From the NCBI RefSeq assembly GCF_020097835.1, contig NZ_CP083666.1, positions 2,418,001-2,482,000 on the forward strand: a stretch of 64,000 bases of DNA, in the 5' to 3' direction. The notes beneath the pieces are model-generated. The model ran no database searches and had not been told where the DNA came from. It was given only the letters and a program-made list of their open reading frames with translations. Each line of letters starts with the position of its first letter. Position 1 is the first letter of the stretch. This document shows positions 20,129 to 28,819 of this stretch, in pieces. This stretch comes from Haloprofundus halobius (GTDB taxonomy: Archaea > Halobacteriota > Halobacteria > Halobacteriales > Haloferacaceae). Made by a program: the position numbers and the translations under genes.

Positions 20129-20821
20129 ATGGACCACGAAATCGAGTTCAGGCCGGCGTTCTCGCTTCTGACACTCTCGCTGGAGCCCGGCGAGGCGGTC
20201 CGGACCGAGGCGGGGTCGATGGTCAGCTACAGCGACGGTATCGACGTCGAGACGGGCGCGAGCGGCGGCCTCGTCGGGTCGCTCAAGCGGAGTCTGTTGG
20301 GCGGCGAGAGCTTCTTTCAGAACACGTTCACCGCCCGGGAGGCCGGAGCGGTGACGCTCGCGCCCCCGCTCCCGGGTGACATCGTCGACTGCCACCTCGA
20401 CGGCGAGACGCTGTTCGTGCAGTCGGGGTCGTATCTCGCGTCGGGCCGGGATATCGAACTCGACACCCAGTTCGGCGGCGGGCGGTCGTTCTTCGGCGGC
20501 GAGGGACTGTTCCTCCTCCGTCTCGACGGTACGGGACCGGCGTTTCTCTCCAGTTACGGCGCGATTCGGGAGAACGAGTTGGCAGACGGAGAGACGTACA
20601 CCGTAGACACCGGCCACATCGTCGCGTTCGAGTCGTCGGCGACGTTCGACGTGCGAGCCATCGGCAGCCTGCGCTCGACGCTGTTCAGCGGCGAAGGGTT
20701 GGTCTGCGAGTTCGAAGGTCCCGGTCGGGTGTGGACGCAGACGCGCAGTCAGGACGCCTTGTTGACGTGGCTGATTCCGAAACTACCGACGAGTACGGCG
20801 AACGCGGGGAGTAGTAACTAA
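20129..20821 (+). CDS. AIM24/TIGR00266 family protein
   Basis: A 230-residue beta-rich protein: MDHEIEFRPAFSLLTLSLEPGEAVRTEAGSMV matches the N-terminus of the AIM24 family, and GGxxFFxNTFTAREAGAVTLAPPLPGDI is its central motif (GGESFFQNTFTA here). The Gly-rich GLVGSLKRSLLGGES region is typical. The yeast namesake is a mitochondrial membrane-organising protein; prokaryotic function is unknown. The ATG at 20129 is chosen over a GTG 15 bases earlier. It lies 106 bases after the Usp gene without a strong TATA box, so read-through from usp is possible. Confidence 0.85.
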   Translation: MDHEIEFRPAFSLLTLSLEPGEAVRTEAGSMVSYSDGIDVETGASGGLVGSLKRSLLGGESFFQNTFTAREAGAVTLAPPLPGDIVDCHLDGETLFVQSGSYLASGRDIELDTQFGGGRSFFGGEGLFLLRLDGTGPAFLSSYGAIRENELADGETYTVDTGHIVAFESSATFDVRAIGSLRSTLFSGEGLVCEFEGPGRVWTQTRSQDALLTWLIPKLPTSTANAGSSN

Positions 20822-20957
20822 GTTCCGAGTATACTGTCACTCGCTGACGCAATCCGTGCGGTAGGGGCGGCCTACGCACAGATTAAGCGATATGATCACC
20901 GGCATCTGACGTATCGAATCTGTGCAGTTAAGTGGCGGGACGGTGCTTGTGGATACA

Positions 20958-21926
20958 ATGGCCTACTACGTGGGCGTCGACCTCGGCGCGACGAACGTCC
21001 GAGCGGTCGTCGCCGACGACGACGGAACCATCATCGGAAACACGAAACACGGAACGCCGCGCGGCCCGACCGGTATCGCGGTCACCGAGGAGGTGCTCAG
21101 CGTCGTCCGCGAGGCCTGTGACGAGGCGGGCGTCGACCCGACGGACGTCGTCGCCGCAGGTATCGGCTCTATCGGCCCGCTGGACCTCGCCGAGGGCGCG
21201 ATAGAGCAACCGGCGAACCTGCCGGACACCATCGACCGCATCCCCCTGACGGGACCGCTGTCGAAACTGCTGGAGACCGAGGAACTCTACCTCCACAACG
21301 ACACGAACGCGGGCGTCATCGGCGAGCGGTTCTACTCGGACCGCAACCCAGACGACATGGTGTATCTCACCATCTCCTCGGGTATCGGCGCGGGCGTCTG
21401 CGTCGACGGCGAGGTGCTCAGCGGCTGGGACGGTAACGCGGGCGAGGTCGGCCACATGACTATCGACCCGCACGGCTTTCGAACCTGCGGCTGCGGCCAC
21501 GACGGCCACTGGGAGGCGTACTGCTCGGGGAACAACATCCCGCGCTACGCCGAGGAACTGCACGCCGAAGACCCCATCGAGACGTCGCTTCCGATCGAAG
21601 ACCCCGACTTCTCCGCCATCGACGTGTTCGAACACGCCGGCGACGACGAGTTCGCCGACTACGTCATCGACCAGGTCGGCCACTGGAACGCGATGGGCGT
21701 CGCCAACACGATTCACGCCTACGCCCCGCTGGTCGTCTTCATCGGCGGCGCGGTGGCGCTGAACAACCCCGACCTCGTCATGGACCCCATCCGCGAGAAG
21801 ATGGGCGAGATGGTGTTCATCAACGTCCCCGACATCCAGTTGACGACGCTCGGCGACGACGTGGTGGTTCGCGGGGCGCTCGCGAGTGCGATGACCGGAG
21901 GCACGGGCGACCGCACTCGTCTGTAA
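20958..21926 (+). CDS. glk: ROK family glucokinase
   Basis: A 322-residue sugar kinase. YYVGVDLGATNVRAVVADDDG is the phosphate-1 ATP motif, HNDTNAG carries the catalytic Asp, and SSGIGAGVCVDGEVLSGWDGNAGEVGH leads into the ROK metal site. That site reads CGCGHDGHWEAY, so the third Cys of the common CxCGxxGC pattern is His. The most likely activity is ATP-dependent phosphorylation of glucose. The TATA-like AGTTAAGT is centred about 27 bases before the ATG. Its last nine codons are echoed 33 bases downstream (see 21956-21985). Confidence 0.9.
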   Translation: MAYYVGVDLGATNVRAVVADDDGTIIGNTKHGTPRGPTGIAVTEEVLSVVREACDEAGVDPTDVVAAGIGSIGPLDLAEGAIEQPANLPDTIDRIPLTGPLSKLLETEELYLHNDTNAGVIGERFYSDRNPDDMVYLTISSGIGAGVCVDGEVLSGWDGNAGEVGHMTIDPHGFRTCGCGHDGHWEAYCSGNNIPRYAEELHAEDPIETSLPIEDPDFSAIDVFEHAGDDEFADYVIDQVGHWNAMGVANTIHAYAPLVVFIGGAVALNNPDLVMDPIREKMGEMVFINVPDIQLTTLGDDVVVRGALASAMTGGTGDRTRL

Positions 21927-21955
21927 CGACGAGCGCCTTCGCTCGGGTCTCCGAA

Positions 21956-21985
21956 GGCGGGACGGGTGACCGAACGCGGCTGTAG
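21956..21985 (+). pseudogene. Echo of the glucokinase 3' end (GGTGDRTRL plus stop)
   Basis: These 30 bases encode GGTGDRTRL and a TAG stop, the same nine residues that end the glk gene at 21897-21926. Compared with the gene, all seven nucleotide differences fall at third codon positions and none changes the peptide. The preceding reading frame differs from glk. A third partial match, GAGGCACGGGCGAC, starts at 22016. This looks like the tail of a former diverged glk copy left after duplication or gene replacement. Confidence 0.6.
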
Positions 21986-22110
21986 TGTCGCGCTGATTCG
22001 CCCGGCGGAGCGATGAGGCACGGGCGACTGCGCTCGCCTCCGACGCCGAGCGACCCCAACTACCGGGTCGCAGTCGCGTCGCTTATTCGACTGCGCGCTC
22101 AGTAGTGACT

Positions 22111-23595
22111 ATGCGCAGACGTGACGTACTGCGCGGGAGCGCGGCCGCGCTCGGACTGTCGACGGCGTCGACGCTGACCACTAGCCGAGGTGCCGCTCAT
22201 CCGGGACCGTACCGCCCGTACGGGTTCGTCGACGTGAAGGGGGCGAAGGAGGCCGTCGTCGCCGACGACGGCGAGACCGCGTTCGTCGCCGCGAGCAGCG
22301 GTTACGCCGTCGTCGACGTCTCGGTCGCCGACCGACCCGAGGTGGTCGCCGACCGACGGGGCCTCCTCTCCGACCGAGAGGGCGGGCCACTCCGTCAGGT
22401 GTACGACGTGAAACTCGACGACGCCGGCGAGCGACTGCTCGTCGCCGGTCCCGCGAACAACCTCCCGGGCGCGCTCTCGGGACTGCTCGTCGAGGACGTC
22501 TCCGATCCCGGGAGCCCCAAGACGGTGGCGTTCTTCGAGACCGACTACCCGATTCACAACTGCTACGTCGACGACGACTACGCCTACCTCACCGGCAACG
22601 AGTTCGACCGCAACCCGCTCGTCGTCGTCGACCTGCAAGGCGACGACCCCGAAGAGGTCGCTCGGTGGTCGCTGCTCGACGAGGACGCCGCCTGGGACGA
22701 CGTCGCGCCGGACCGCCGGACCGTCCACGACGTGTGGGTACAGGACGACGTCGCGTACCTCGCGCACTGGGACGCCGGAACGTGGTTGCTCGACGTCTCG
22801 GAGCCGACGGAGCCGTCGGTCGTCACTCGCATCGGCGAACGCTCGCCCGCCGAACTCGCCGCGTCGGACGCGGAGATCGGGCGGCGCGAGTCGACCGTGC
22901 CGCCGGGCAACGACCACTACGTGGCGACGAACGAGGACGGGACGCTTCTCGGCATCGGCAAGGAGTCCTGGGCCGTGCGAACCGACGACGACGAACTGGT
23001 CGGCGGGCCGAGCGGCGTCGAGCTGTGGGACGTCTCCGAGCCGACGACCCCCGAACGGCTCGCGACCATCGACCCGCCGCCGACGCCGGACCCGACGTAC
23101 GGCGGCGTCTGGACCACAGCCCACAACTTCGAGATTCGAGACGACCGGCTGTACAGTTCGTGGTACCGCGGCGGCGTCAAGCGCCACGACCTCTCCGACC
23201 CGACGACCCCGCGGGAGCTCGCGTGGTGGCGCGACCCCACCGAGACGAAGTTCTGGACCGCCCGCCTCGCCGTCCCCGGCGAGACGTTCGTCGCGAGTAG
23301 TATGGGGACCGGTGACACACCCGGACGGGTGTACGTGTTCCCCGACCACGCGGGCCAGCAGACCGACCCCCCGTCGCTCGGAGCCGGCAACGACGGCGAA
23401 AACGAGAGCGGAGCCGACGTGTTGACGCCGACACAGACCGGGACGCCGAGTTCGGAGGGCGATGGCGCCGCGACCGGCGGAGACGCGAGCGACTCCTCGG
23501 CCATCACCGCGCCCGGCTTCGGCGCTGGAACGGCGGTGACGGCGCTCGGCGTCGGAGCGTGGTGGGCGAAGCGGCGACGCGAAGGGGATGATTGA
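22111..23595 (+). CDS. Tat-exported LVIVD-repeat protein with PGF-CTERM anchor
   Basis: A 494-residue protein. [16 protein letters not shown] is a twin-arginine signal. The body has about six LVIVD-type repeats, for example [52 protein letters not shown] and [18 protein letters not shown], forming a beta-propeller. A Thr/Ser/Gly/Asp-rich stalk (about 420-465) leads to APGFGAG, a hydrophobic helix and KRRR: the layout of a PGF-CTERM substrate of archaeosortase A. It is therefore probably lipid-anchored outside the cell. The ATG at 22111 has TTATTC 27 bases upstream. Confidence 0.87.
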   Translation: MRRRDVLRGSAAALGLSTASTLTTSRGAAHPGPYRPYGFVDVKGAKEAVVADDGETAFVAASSGYAVVDVSVADRPEVVADRRGLLSDREGGPLRQVYDVKLDDAGERLLVAGPANNLPGALSGLLVEDVSDPGSPKTVAFFETDYPIHNCYVDDDYAYLTGNEFDRNPLVVVDLQGDDPEEVARWSLLDEDAAWDDVAPDRRTVHDVWVQDDVAYLAHWDAGTWLLDVSEPTEPSVVTRIGERSPAELAASDAEIGRRESTVPPGNDHYVATNEDGTLLGIGKESWAVRTDDDELVGGPSGVELWDVSEPTTPERLATIDPPPTPDPTYGGVWTTAHNFEIRDDRLYSSWYRGGVKRHDLSDPTTPRELAWWRDPTETKFWTARLAVPGETFVASSMGTGDTPGRVYVFPDHAGQQTDPPSLGAGNDGENESGADVLTPTQTGTPSSEGDGAATGGDASDSSAITAPGFGAGTAVTALGVGAWWAKRRREGDD

Positions 23596-23643
23596 GCGAG
23601 AACCCAAGCGACGGCCGGTCGGAGCCGGGGTCGGCGAGGGCGG

Positions 23644-24723
23644 TCAGTCCGAGGCCGCCACGTCGGTGTCGGCCTTCCGGTCGGTCGGGTCGCGCATCTC
23701 GCCCATTACCTCTTCGAGCGCGTCGGTCGCGGTGAGCAGTCCGACGACCTCGCCCTCGTCCTCGACGAGCGCCAGTTCCTGTTCTTCCTCCTGGAAGCGG
23801 TCGATGGCCTCGCTCACCGTCAGGTCGGCCTCGAGCGTCAGCGGCGGCGCGGCGATCCCCTCGAACGTCGCCTCGCCGGAGGAGAGGTCGTCGTACGCGT
23901 TGACGACCGTCGGCGCGTAGACGATGCCGCGGAAGTCAGAGAGCGACTCGCCGGTGAGCGGGAACCGCGTGTGCGGGTTCGCCTCGACGACGGCGAGGTT
24001 CTCCTCGACGGAGAACTCCGTCGAGAGCACGGCCACGTCGTCGACGTTGACCATCACGTCCGAGATCGGCTGTTCGCCGACTTCGAGGGCGTTCATCACC
24101 TCTTCGCGGCGCTCCTCAGAGAGGTCACCGGCTTCCAGAATCGACGCCATCTGTCGGCGGAGGTCCGCGCGGTTCTCGACGCTGTCCTCCTCGGCTTCGG
24201 TCCACGACCGGGTGAGTTCGACGCCGAACAGCCGGAGCGTCCACTTAGCGACGCCGTCGCCGAGTTTGATGATGGGGTAGATGGACATCGCGAAGTAGTA
24301 CAGCGGCGTCGCGCCGTACTTGCAGACCCACTTGCTCCGTTCGACGCCGAGGTAGGTCGGCGTCTGCTCGCCGTGAGTGAGGTGCAGCAGGTTGATGATG
24401 AGGAACGCGAGAATCGCGCCCGCACCGACCGACGCGAGGACCGTCCCCCCGAAGAGCGGCTCGAAGATGGCCGCCAACGCCGGTTCCGCGACGATACCGA
24501 CGGCGATACTCGACGCCGTGATACCGACCTGACAGCTCGTGAGATAGATTTCGAGGCGATCGGTCATATCCCACGCGCGTTCGAGCGCCTTTGAGCCCTG
24601 GAACTCGGACTCGGGGAACTGTCGGACTCTCGTGAGCGCGAACTCGATGGCGACGAAGAAACCGTTCGCCAGGATGAGTAGGAGTCCAGCGAATAGCCGG
24701 ACCGCGACGACAGGAGCTTCCAT
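23644..24723 (-). CDS. DUF21/CBS-domain membrane protein (CNNM/HlyC-CorC family)
   Basis: A 359-residue protein with an N-terminal DUF21/CNNM transmembrane domain (about 1-175; FVAIEFALTRVR, LTSCQVGITASSIAVGIVAEPALA), followed by two CBS domains (about 205-335; ISDVMVNVDDVAVLS, VEANPHTRFPLTG, LALVEDEGEVVGLLTATDALEEV). Family members are linked to Mg2+ or Co2+ transport and sense nucleotides through CBS. No C-terminal CorC_HlyC domain is present, which is common in archaea. GACAAAACAG on the plus strand gives a TATA-like TGTTTTGTC 27 bases before the ATG. Confidence 0.92.
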   Translation of the reverse strand: MEAPVVAVRLFAGLLLILANGFFVAIEFALTRVRQFPESEFQGSKALERAWDMTDRLEIYLTSCQVGITASSIAVGIVAEPALAAIFEPLFGGTVLASVGAGAILAFLIINLLHLTHGEQTPTYLGVERSKWVCKYGATPLYYFAMSIYPIIKLGDGVAKWTLRLFGVELTRSWTEAEEDSVENRADLRRQMASILEAGDLSEERREEVMNALEVGEQPISDVMVNVDDVAVLSTEFSVEENLAVVEANPHTRFPLTGESLSDFRGIVYAPTVVNAYDDLSSGEATFEGIAAPPLTLEADLTVSEAIDRFQEEEQELALVEDEGEVVGLLTATDALEEVMGEMRDPTDRKADTDVAASD

Positions 24724-24852
24724 GTACCGCTACTGTTCGTGGTGCAAGGACAAAACAGGCGGGGACGGTACAGCGTTCGTTCCGGATTATTCACCCAGAA
24801 TCGTTCGCAGCGAACCACAACATACGCATAGGTGGGGGCCCAAGCATCGGCA

Positions 24853-25179
24853 ATGAGCGACGACAGCCTCAAAGAGCAAATCGAGACCTGGATGGTCGGC
24901 CAGATGCCTATCATCCAGATGCACGGCGGCACGAGCGTCGTGCGCGAAGCGAACCCGGAGACGGGCGAAGTCGTCGTCGAACTCGGGGGGACCTGCTCGG
25001 GGTGCGGCATCAGCAACGTCACCGCGACCAACATCAAAGCCGACCTCATCCGCGACTTCGAGGACGTCCGCGACGTGACGGTGAAAGTGCCGAGCACCGG
25101 CGAGCAAGGCAGCAGCACGGTCGAAGGTGGCCGCGGCGGGGAACTGCAGTTCTCCAACGAGTCCGCCGAGCACTTCTAA
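24853..25179 (+). CDS. NifU C-terminal domain protein
   Basis: A 108-residue protein consisting of the NifU C-terminal domain: [24 protein letters not shown] carries the CxxC pair that binds a [4Fe-4S] cluster for transfer to client proteins. Acidic N-terminal residues precede it. The start [11 protein letters not shown] is preferred over a site 21 bases upstream because CATACGCATAG lies about 27 bases before it. Likely an Fe-S carrier. It converges with the FAU-1 gene. Confidence 0.92.
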   Translation: MSDDSLKEQIETWMVGQMPIIQMHGGTSVVREANPETGEVVVELGGTCSGCGISNVTATNIKADLIRDFEDVRDVTVKVPSTGEQGSSTVEGGRGGELQFSNESAEHF

Positions 25180-25414
25180 CGCCGACGAGTCTTCGTTTTC
25201 CGTTCTTTCGTTCCGTGTGGTGGTTCTTCGCACACCGCGAGGGGGCGAACTCTCCCCCGGCTTCTTGTACGATAACGCGGCCAACACCTTCGCGTGCGCT
25301 AACCGCTGCGCGAAGACGGCCACGGCGGGAGTACGGAGCACCGCTTCGCGTCCGGAGACGTTTCGCTCCGACGTTCCACCCCCCGATGCTCCGTCTGTTC
25401 GCCCATTTCGCTCC
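25180..25414. other. Hairpin-rich convergent intergenic region
   Basis: This 235-base gap between the NifU-like and FAU-1 stops has T-rich tracts just after the NifU stop (CGTTTTCCGTTCTTTCGTT) suitable for archaeal termination. It then contains nested inverted repeats: GGGGG/CCCCC around 25226-25247, and CGGAGCA (25334-25340) paired with TGCTCCG (25387-25393), enclosing a smaller CGGAG/CTCCG hairpin. No open reading frame is convincing on either strand. It may serve as a two-way terminator or be another intergenic repeat. Confidence 0.5.
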
Positions 25415-26812
25415 TCAGAGCGCCCGCTCTAACGACGACGCGACCTGCCGCGTCTTCTCGGCCAACTGCTCGGAGACGTGACCGGCGTCGACGGCCGCGT
25501 CGAGTTCGTCGTCGTCGACGCGTTCGACGCGTCCGTCCGGATGCTTCACCACGTCGACGTGGAGGTCGACGTAGCGAATCTCGTCGGGGAAGCACTCGAC
25601 GGGCGTGCAGATGTTGACGTACGTACCCTTCCGCTCGCCGTCAGCACCCCGGTAGACCGTCGGGTACCACCATCGTCCCTCGCGGAACTTCGTGAGTGCC
25701 GTATCGCCCGCCTCGCGCTTCGTGCCGAGCGCGTCGTAGCGTCCGCCGCCCGACATCGTCCGCTCGACGGCGACCGTCCCCTCGTCGTCGCGTTCGACGA
25801 CTTCGCCCGACCCGAGCGTGATGAGTCGGCCGTTCGGCTTCCCGTGGCCGATGCGCACCGTGTCACCTTCGACGGGGCCGAACTGGTCGGCGACGACGCC
25901 GAACGGGAACTCGCCGCCGCCCTCGAACGAGCAGAGCGCTTCCGCGAGATCCACGCCCGAACTCGCCGCGTTCGCGGCGGCTTTCGTCCGATGGTGGCCG
26001 GGCATCGTCGTCGACACCTCCCTCCTGAGTGCGTCGAGCGCGAATCTGGACTCGCGGCCGAACCAGATCCACGCCCCGGCAGCGGGGACGACGATGCCGG
26101 GGTCGCCGATTGGCTCGGAGAGCGCCGCATCCATCTCCCTGGCACGGGCGCTCGCGCCGTCGAGCGCCTCCCGGAGCGCGCTCATATCCGCCTCCGTCGC
26201 GCTGTGTCGCCAGCGGATGCCCCACCCTTCGGGAACGTCGGGGTCCAGGAGGTCGGTCATTCCCGCGAGTTCCCGACCGGCCGCGTCGTCGTGCGTCGCC
26301 ACCGTGATTTCCTCCTGTCCGGGGACGAGTGTCACGAGGCCGTCGTGGGCGCGGACTTCCGTACCCAATTGCGGTCGGTCGTCGTCCCACGGCGGCGTCG
26401 ATGCCGTTACCTGGACGCGGAGGGCGTCGCCGGTCTCGACGTGGTCGGCGGCGTTCCGGTAGGGGAGATATCCCTCGGTTGCGCCGAGGTCGACGACCGC
26501 CCCGCCGCCGAGCGTCTCGATCACTCGGCCGTCGAACACCGCGCCTTCGGGTGCCGGGTCGGCCCACGCGAACGCGTCGATGCCGACCGCCCGGAGTCGC
26601 TCGCGGGCGCGGTCGACGGCCGCCTCGTCGCTGGTGAGGCCGACACCCTGTCGGTCGTCGGTCGTCTCGACGGCCACGTCGTGCGTCTCGGCGTCGAACT
26701 CGGCGTCGAAGCGTCGCCTGATGGGTGGCGACGCCTGCACCACGTCGTCGCCCGCGTCGAGGAACAGTCGCGTCAGCGCCGTCGTGTAGATGCCGCGAAC
26801 GCGGACCTTCAT
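25415..26812 (-). CDS. FAU-1-type RNA-binding protein / ribonuclease
   Basis: A 465-residue protein matching archaeal FAU-1 (RNA-binding protein AU-1). It starts MKVRVRGIYTTALTRLFLDAG, has an S1-like domain near 90-160 (GAVVDLGATEGYLP), and a C-terminal DUF402 domain (about 300-440; WYPTVYRGADGERKGTYVNI, DLHVDVVKHPDGRVE). The family is related to RNase E/G N-termini and has been linked to 5S rRNA maturation. Its ATG overlaps the upstream small gene by four bases, so they are co-translated. The length equals the usual archaeal size. Confidence 0.92.
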   Translation of the reverse strand: MKVRVRGIYTTALTRLFLDAGDDVVQASPPIRRRFDAEFDAETHDVAVETTDDRQGVGLTSDEAAVDRARERLRAVGIDAFAWADPAPEGAVFDGRVIETLGGGAVVDLGATEGYLPYRNAADHVETGDALRVQVTASTPPWDDDRPQLGTEVRAHDGLVTLVPGQEEITVATHDDAAGRELAGMTDLLDPDVPEGWGIRWRHSATEADMSALREALDGASARAREMDAALSEPIGDPGIVVPAAGAWIWFGRESRFALDALRREVSTTMPGHHRTKAAANAASSGVDLAEALCSFEGGGEFPFGVVADQFGPVEGDTVRIGHGKPNGRLITLGSGEVVERDDEGTVAVERTMSGGGRYDALGTKREAGDTALTKFREGRWWYPTVYRGADGERKGTYVNICTPVECFPDEIRYVDLHVDVVKHPDGRVERVDDDELDAAVDAGHVSEQLAEKTRQVASSLERAL

Positions 26813-27183
26813 AGGTCGTCGGGGTTGCGGACGAACCGCACCCGGTCGTGAACTGTCGGGCCGAGCGTCAGTTCGACGACCACGTCGGAGAGGATGCGGC
26901 CGCCTTCGACCGGAACGCCCCAGGAGTCGAACTGGAGGTAGCCGCGCAGGCTCGCGCCGTGCGTGTAGAGATCGACGTGGTCGACGACGTGTTGTTGGAT
27001 ATCGTCGCTGCTGTGTGCCAGTTCCATGTCCGAGTAGAACGTCTCACCATCGTCGAAGAAGGCCGCCAGGGCGTCGGCGTCGTTCGCGACCGATTCCGCG
27101 ACGAGGTCCGACGCGTCCCGAATCTGCTCGGCGTCGAGACCGACCTCCCGGAGCGCCGCCTGTGTGCGCGAGTCGAAGTGCAT
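26809..27183 (-). CDS. Conserved haloarchaeal protein coupled to FAU-1
   Basis: A 124-residue acidic protein, MHFDSRTQAALREVGL onward, with a helical N-terminal half and a beta-rich C-terminal half (GRILSDVVVELTLGPTVHDRVRFV). I do not recognise a characterised family. The ATGA overlap with the FAU-1 start implies translational coupling and a link to RNA metabolism by association only. A TATA-like CTGAAAACC precedes the ATG by about 27 bases. Confidence 0.78.
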   Translation of the reverse strand: MHFDSRTQAALREVGLDAEQIRDASDLVAESVANDADALAAFFDDGETFYSDMELAHSSDDIQQHVVDHVDLYTHGASLRGYLQFDSWGVPVEGGRILSDVVVELTLGPTVHDRVRFVRNPDDL

Positions 27184-27323
27184 ACCGGACGTTGGGCGGG
27201 AGGGGTTTTCAGCGTACCTCGTTCGGGGGTCGGCGAGGGCGGGGGATGGTTTCGCGCGACGGAGACCTCGCCGTCGGTGCGAGGAGGCCCAAGAAATTAG
27301 ATGCTTCCGGGAGATATAGTGGC

Positions 27324-28331
27324 ATGACGAACGAACGGGACCCTATCGAACGAGCGTCAGCGGGGTCGCTCGACCTGTACGACGTGTCGACGTGGGAGGA
27401 ACGCAGTTCTCTCGACGGTCTCTCCGTCGCGATCTGGAGCCTCGCGACGACGGTGTTTCGCGTCGCCATCGTCCTCGTCGCGCTGTTGTTGCTCATCGGT
27501 ATCGGGGGACTCACGATGTTTTCGACGCCCGAGGTGGGGATGCTCACCGTCCTCTCCGTGATACCCGCGCTCGGATTGGCCGGCTACGTCTGGTACTCGG
27601 ACGTGACCAGCAGCGAACCGCTCTCGTTGCTGATCGCGACGTTCCTGCTCGGGGTACTGACGGCGAACTTCGCAGCGCTCATCAACAGCGTCTTGAACCC
27701 GTACTTCCAGTTGCTCCCCATCGTGGGGTCGGTGCTGTTCTTCTACCTCGTCGTCGGCCCCGTCGAGGAAACCGTAAAACTGCTCGCGGTACGGCTGTAC
27801 GCCTACCGGAGCGACCGGTTCAACGCCGTCATCGACGGCGCGGTGTACGGGGCGATGGCCGGGCTCGGCTTCGCGACCATCGAGAACGCGCTGTACATTA
27901 TGCAGGGCGTCGAACCGGCCCAGTTGGAGTTCGGTCTCGAACTCATCGGCGTCGGCGGCGAGATAACGGCCGTCAGAGCACTCGCCGGCCCCGGTCACGT
28001 CATCTATTCGGCGTTCGCGGGCTACTATCTCGGTCTCGCGAAGTTCAACAGCGAGAACGGCGGTCCGATAATCGTCAAGGGACTACTCATCGCGGCGTTC
28101 ATCCACGCGACGTACAACACCACCGTCGGTATCGGGTCGGGGCTCATCTGGCTGTTCATGCAGACGGTCGTTCCGTTCAGCGTGCCGCAACTGGCCGCCT
28201 ACCTCTGCTACGTCGTCCTCTACGACGGCTTCTTCGGCTACCTGCTCTACCGGAAGATCAAGCGTTACCGGAACACCTACTGGGCGGTTCACGACGACGA
28301 AACCGTCCGCGACGAGAGCGTCGTCAAGTAG
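27324..28331 (+). CDS. PrsW-like intramembrane metalloprotease
   Basis: A 335-residue protein with about eight membrane helices. Motifs of the PrsW/CAAX-protease-like superfamily are visible: GPVEETVKLLAV (paired Glu), ATIENALY, GPGHVIYSAFAGYYLG (His) and FIHATYNT (His). In bacteria PrsW cleaves anti-sigma factors; in archaea the substrate is unknown. The start is set by the TATA-like GAAATTAG ending about 24 bases before the ATG; the longer upstream frame overlaps other genes and is not coding. Confidence 0.9.
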   Translation: MTNERDPIERASAGSLDLYDVSTWEERSSLDGLSVAIWSLATTVFRVAIVLVALLLLIGIGGLTMFSTPEVGMLTVLSVIPALGLAGYVWYSDVTSSEPLSLLIATFLLGVLTANFAALINSVLNPYFQLLPIVGSVLFFYLVVGPVEETVKLLAVRLYAYRSDRFNAVIDGAVYGAMAGLGFATIENALYIMQGVEPAQLEFGLELIGVGGEITAVRALAGPGHVIYSAFAGYYLGLAKFNSENGGPIIVKGLLIAAFIHATYNTTVGIGSGLIWLFMQTVVPFSVPQLAAYLCYVVLYDGFFGYLLYRKIKRYRNTYWAVHDDETVRDESVVK

Positions 28332-28435
28332 TCGACGTAGTCGGCGGAAAGAGCGCGTTTTAGCGCGATTCGACGACTACGGCGCACCGACCCGCCCGCA
28401 AAGAATATGTACTGTCATGGCATAGCACGACCCGT

Positions 28436-28612
28436 ATGGCATCCGCACCCAGCGACGACGTGTTCGACCAGTTCTTAGCCGACCGTGGTCACGAGACGGA
28501 ACCGCAACGCTGGGACCGATCCTATAACAAGAAACAATGCCCCGACTGCGGGGCATTGCACGACGACGACGCGGTGACGTGCACCGTCTGCGGGTGGGAC
28601 CCGTACGCCTGA
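28436..28612 (+). CDS. Small zinc-finger protein (HVO_0416-like)
   Basis: A 58-residue protein: residues 35-38 CPDC and 49-52 CTVC form a zinc-binding pair (CPDCGALHDDDAVTCTVCGW). A disordered acidic N-terminus (MASAPSDDVFDQFLADRG) precedes it. From memory it matches the family named after HVO_0416 of Haloferax volcanii. The TATA-like AATATGTAC at 28404-28412 lies 28 bases before the ATG. Such two-CxxC micro-proteins are abundant in haloarchaea; some affect motility, biofilm or stress, but none can be assigned here. Confidence 0.85.
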   Translation: MASAPSDDVFDQFLADRGHETEPQRWDRSYNKKQCPDCGALHDDDAVTCTVCGWDPYA

Positions 28613-28819
28613 GTACGAAACCCTCGTCTCCCGTCGTTTTCGAGATATTTCGACGCGTCCGCTCACGCCCGCCTAGACGTGCAGGTGTCGAGTTCAAGTG
28701 ACAGTTCGACCGACGCGTCCGGGCGATGCGCAGTTCCGTGGCGAACCCCGCTGCGAGCGTGTTCGCCCCGTCGAAACAAGCCACGTGGTTTATCACACCG
28801 TAGGGCGTGAACCGGGATA

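Noticed and set aside
28613-28819. Small gene or tRNA in the gap before the helicase
   Set aside because: No frame with a promoter or family pattern; a GTTCAAGT string lacks tRNA stems. The gap contains the helicase promoter only.
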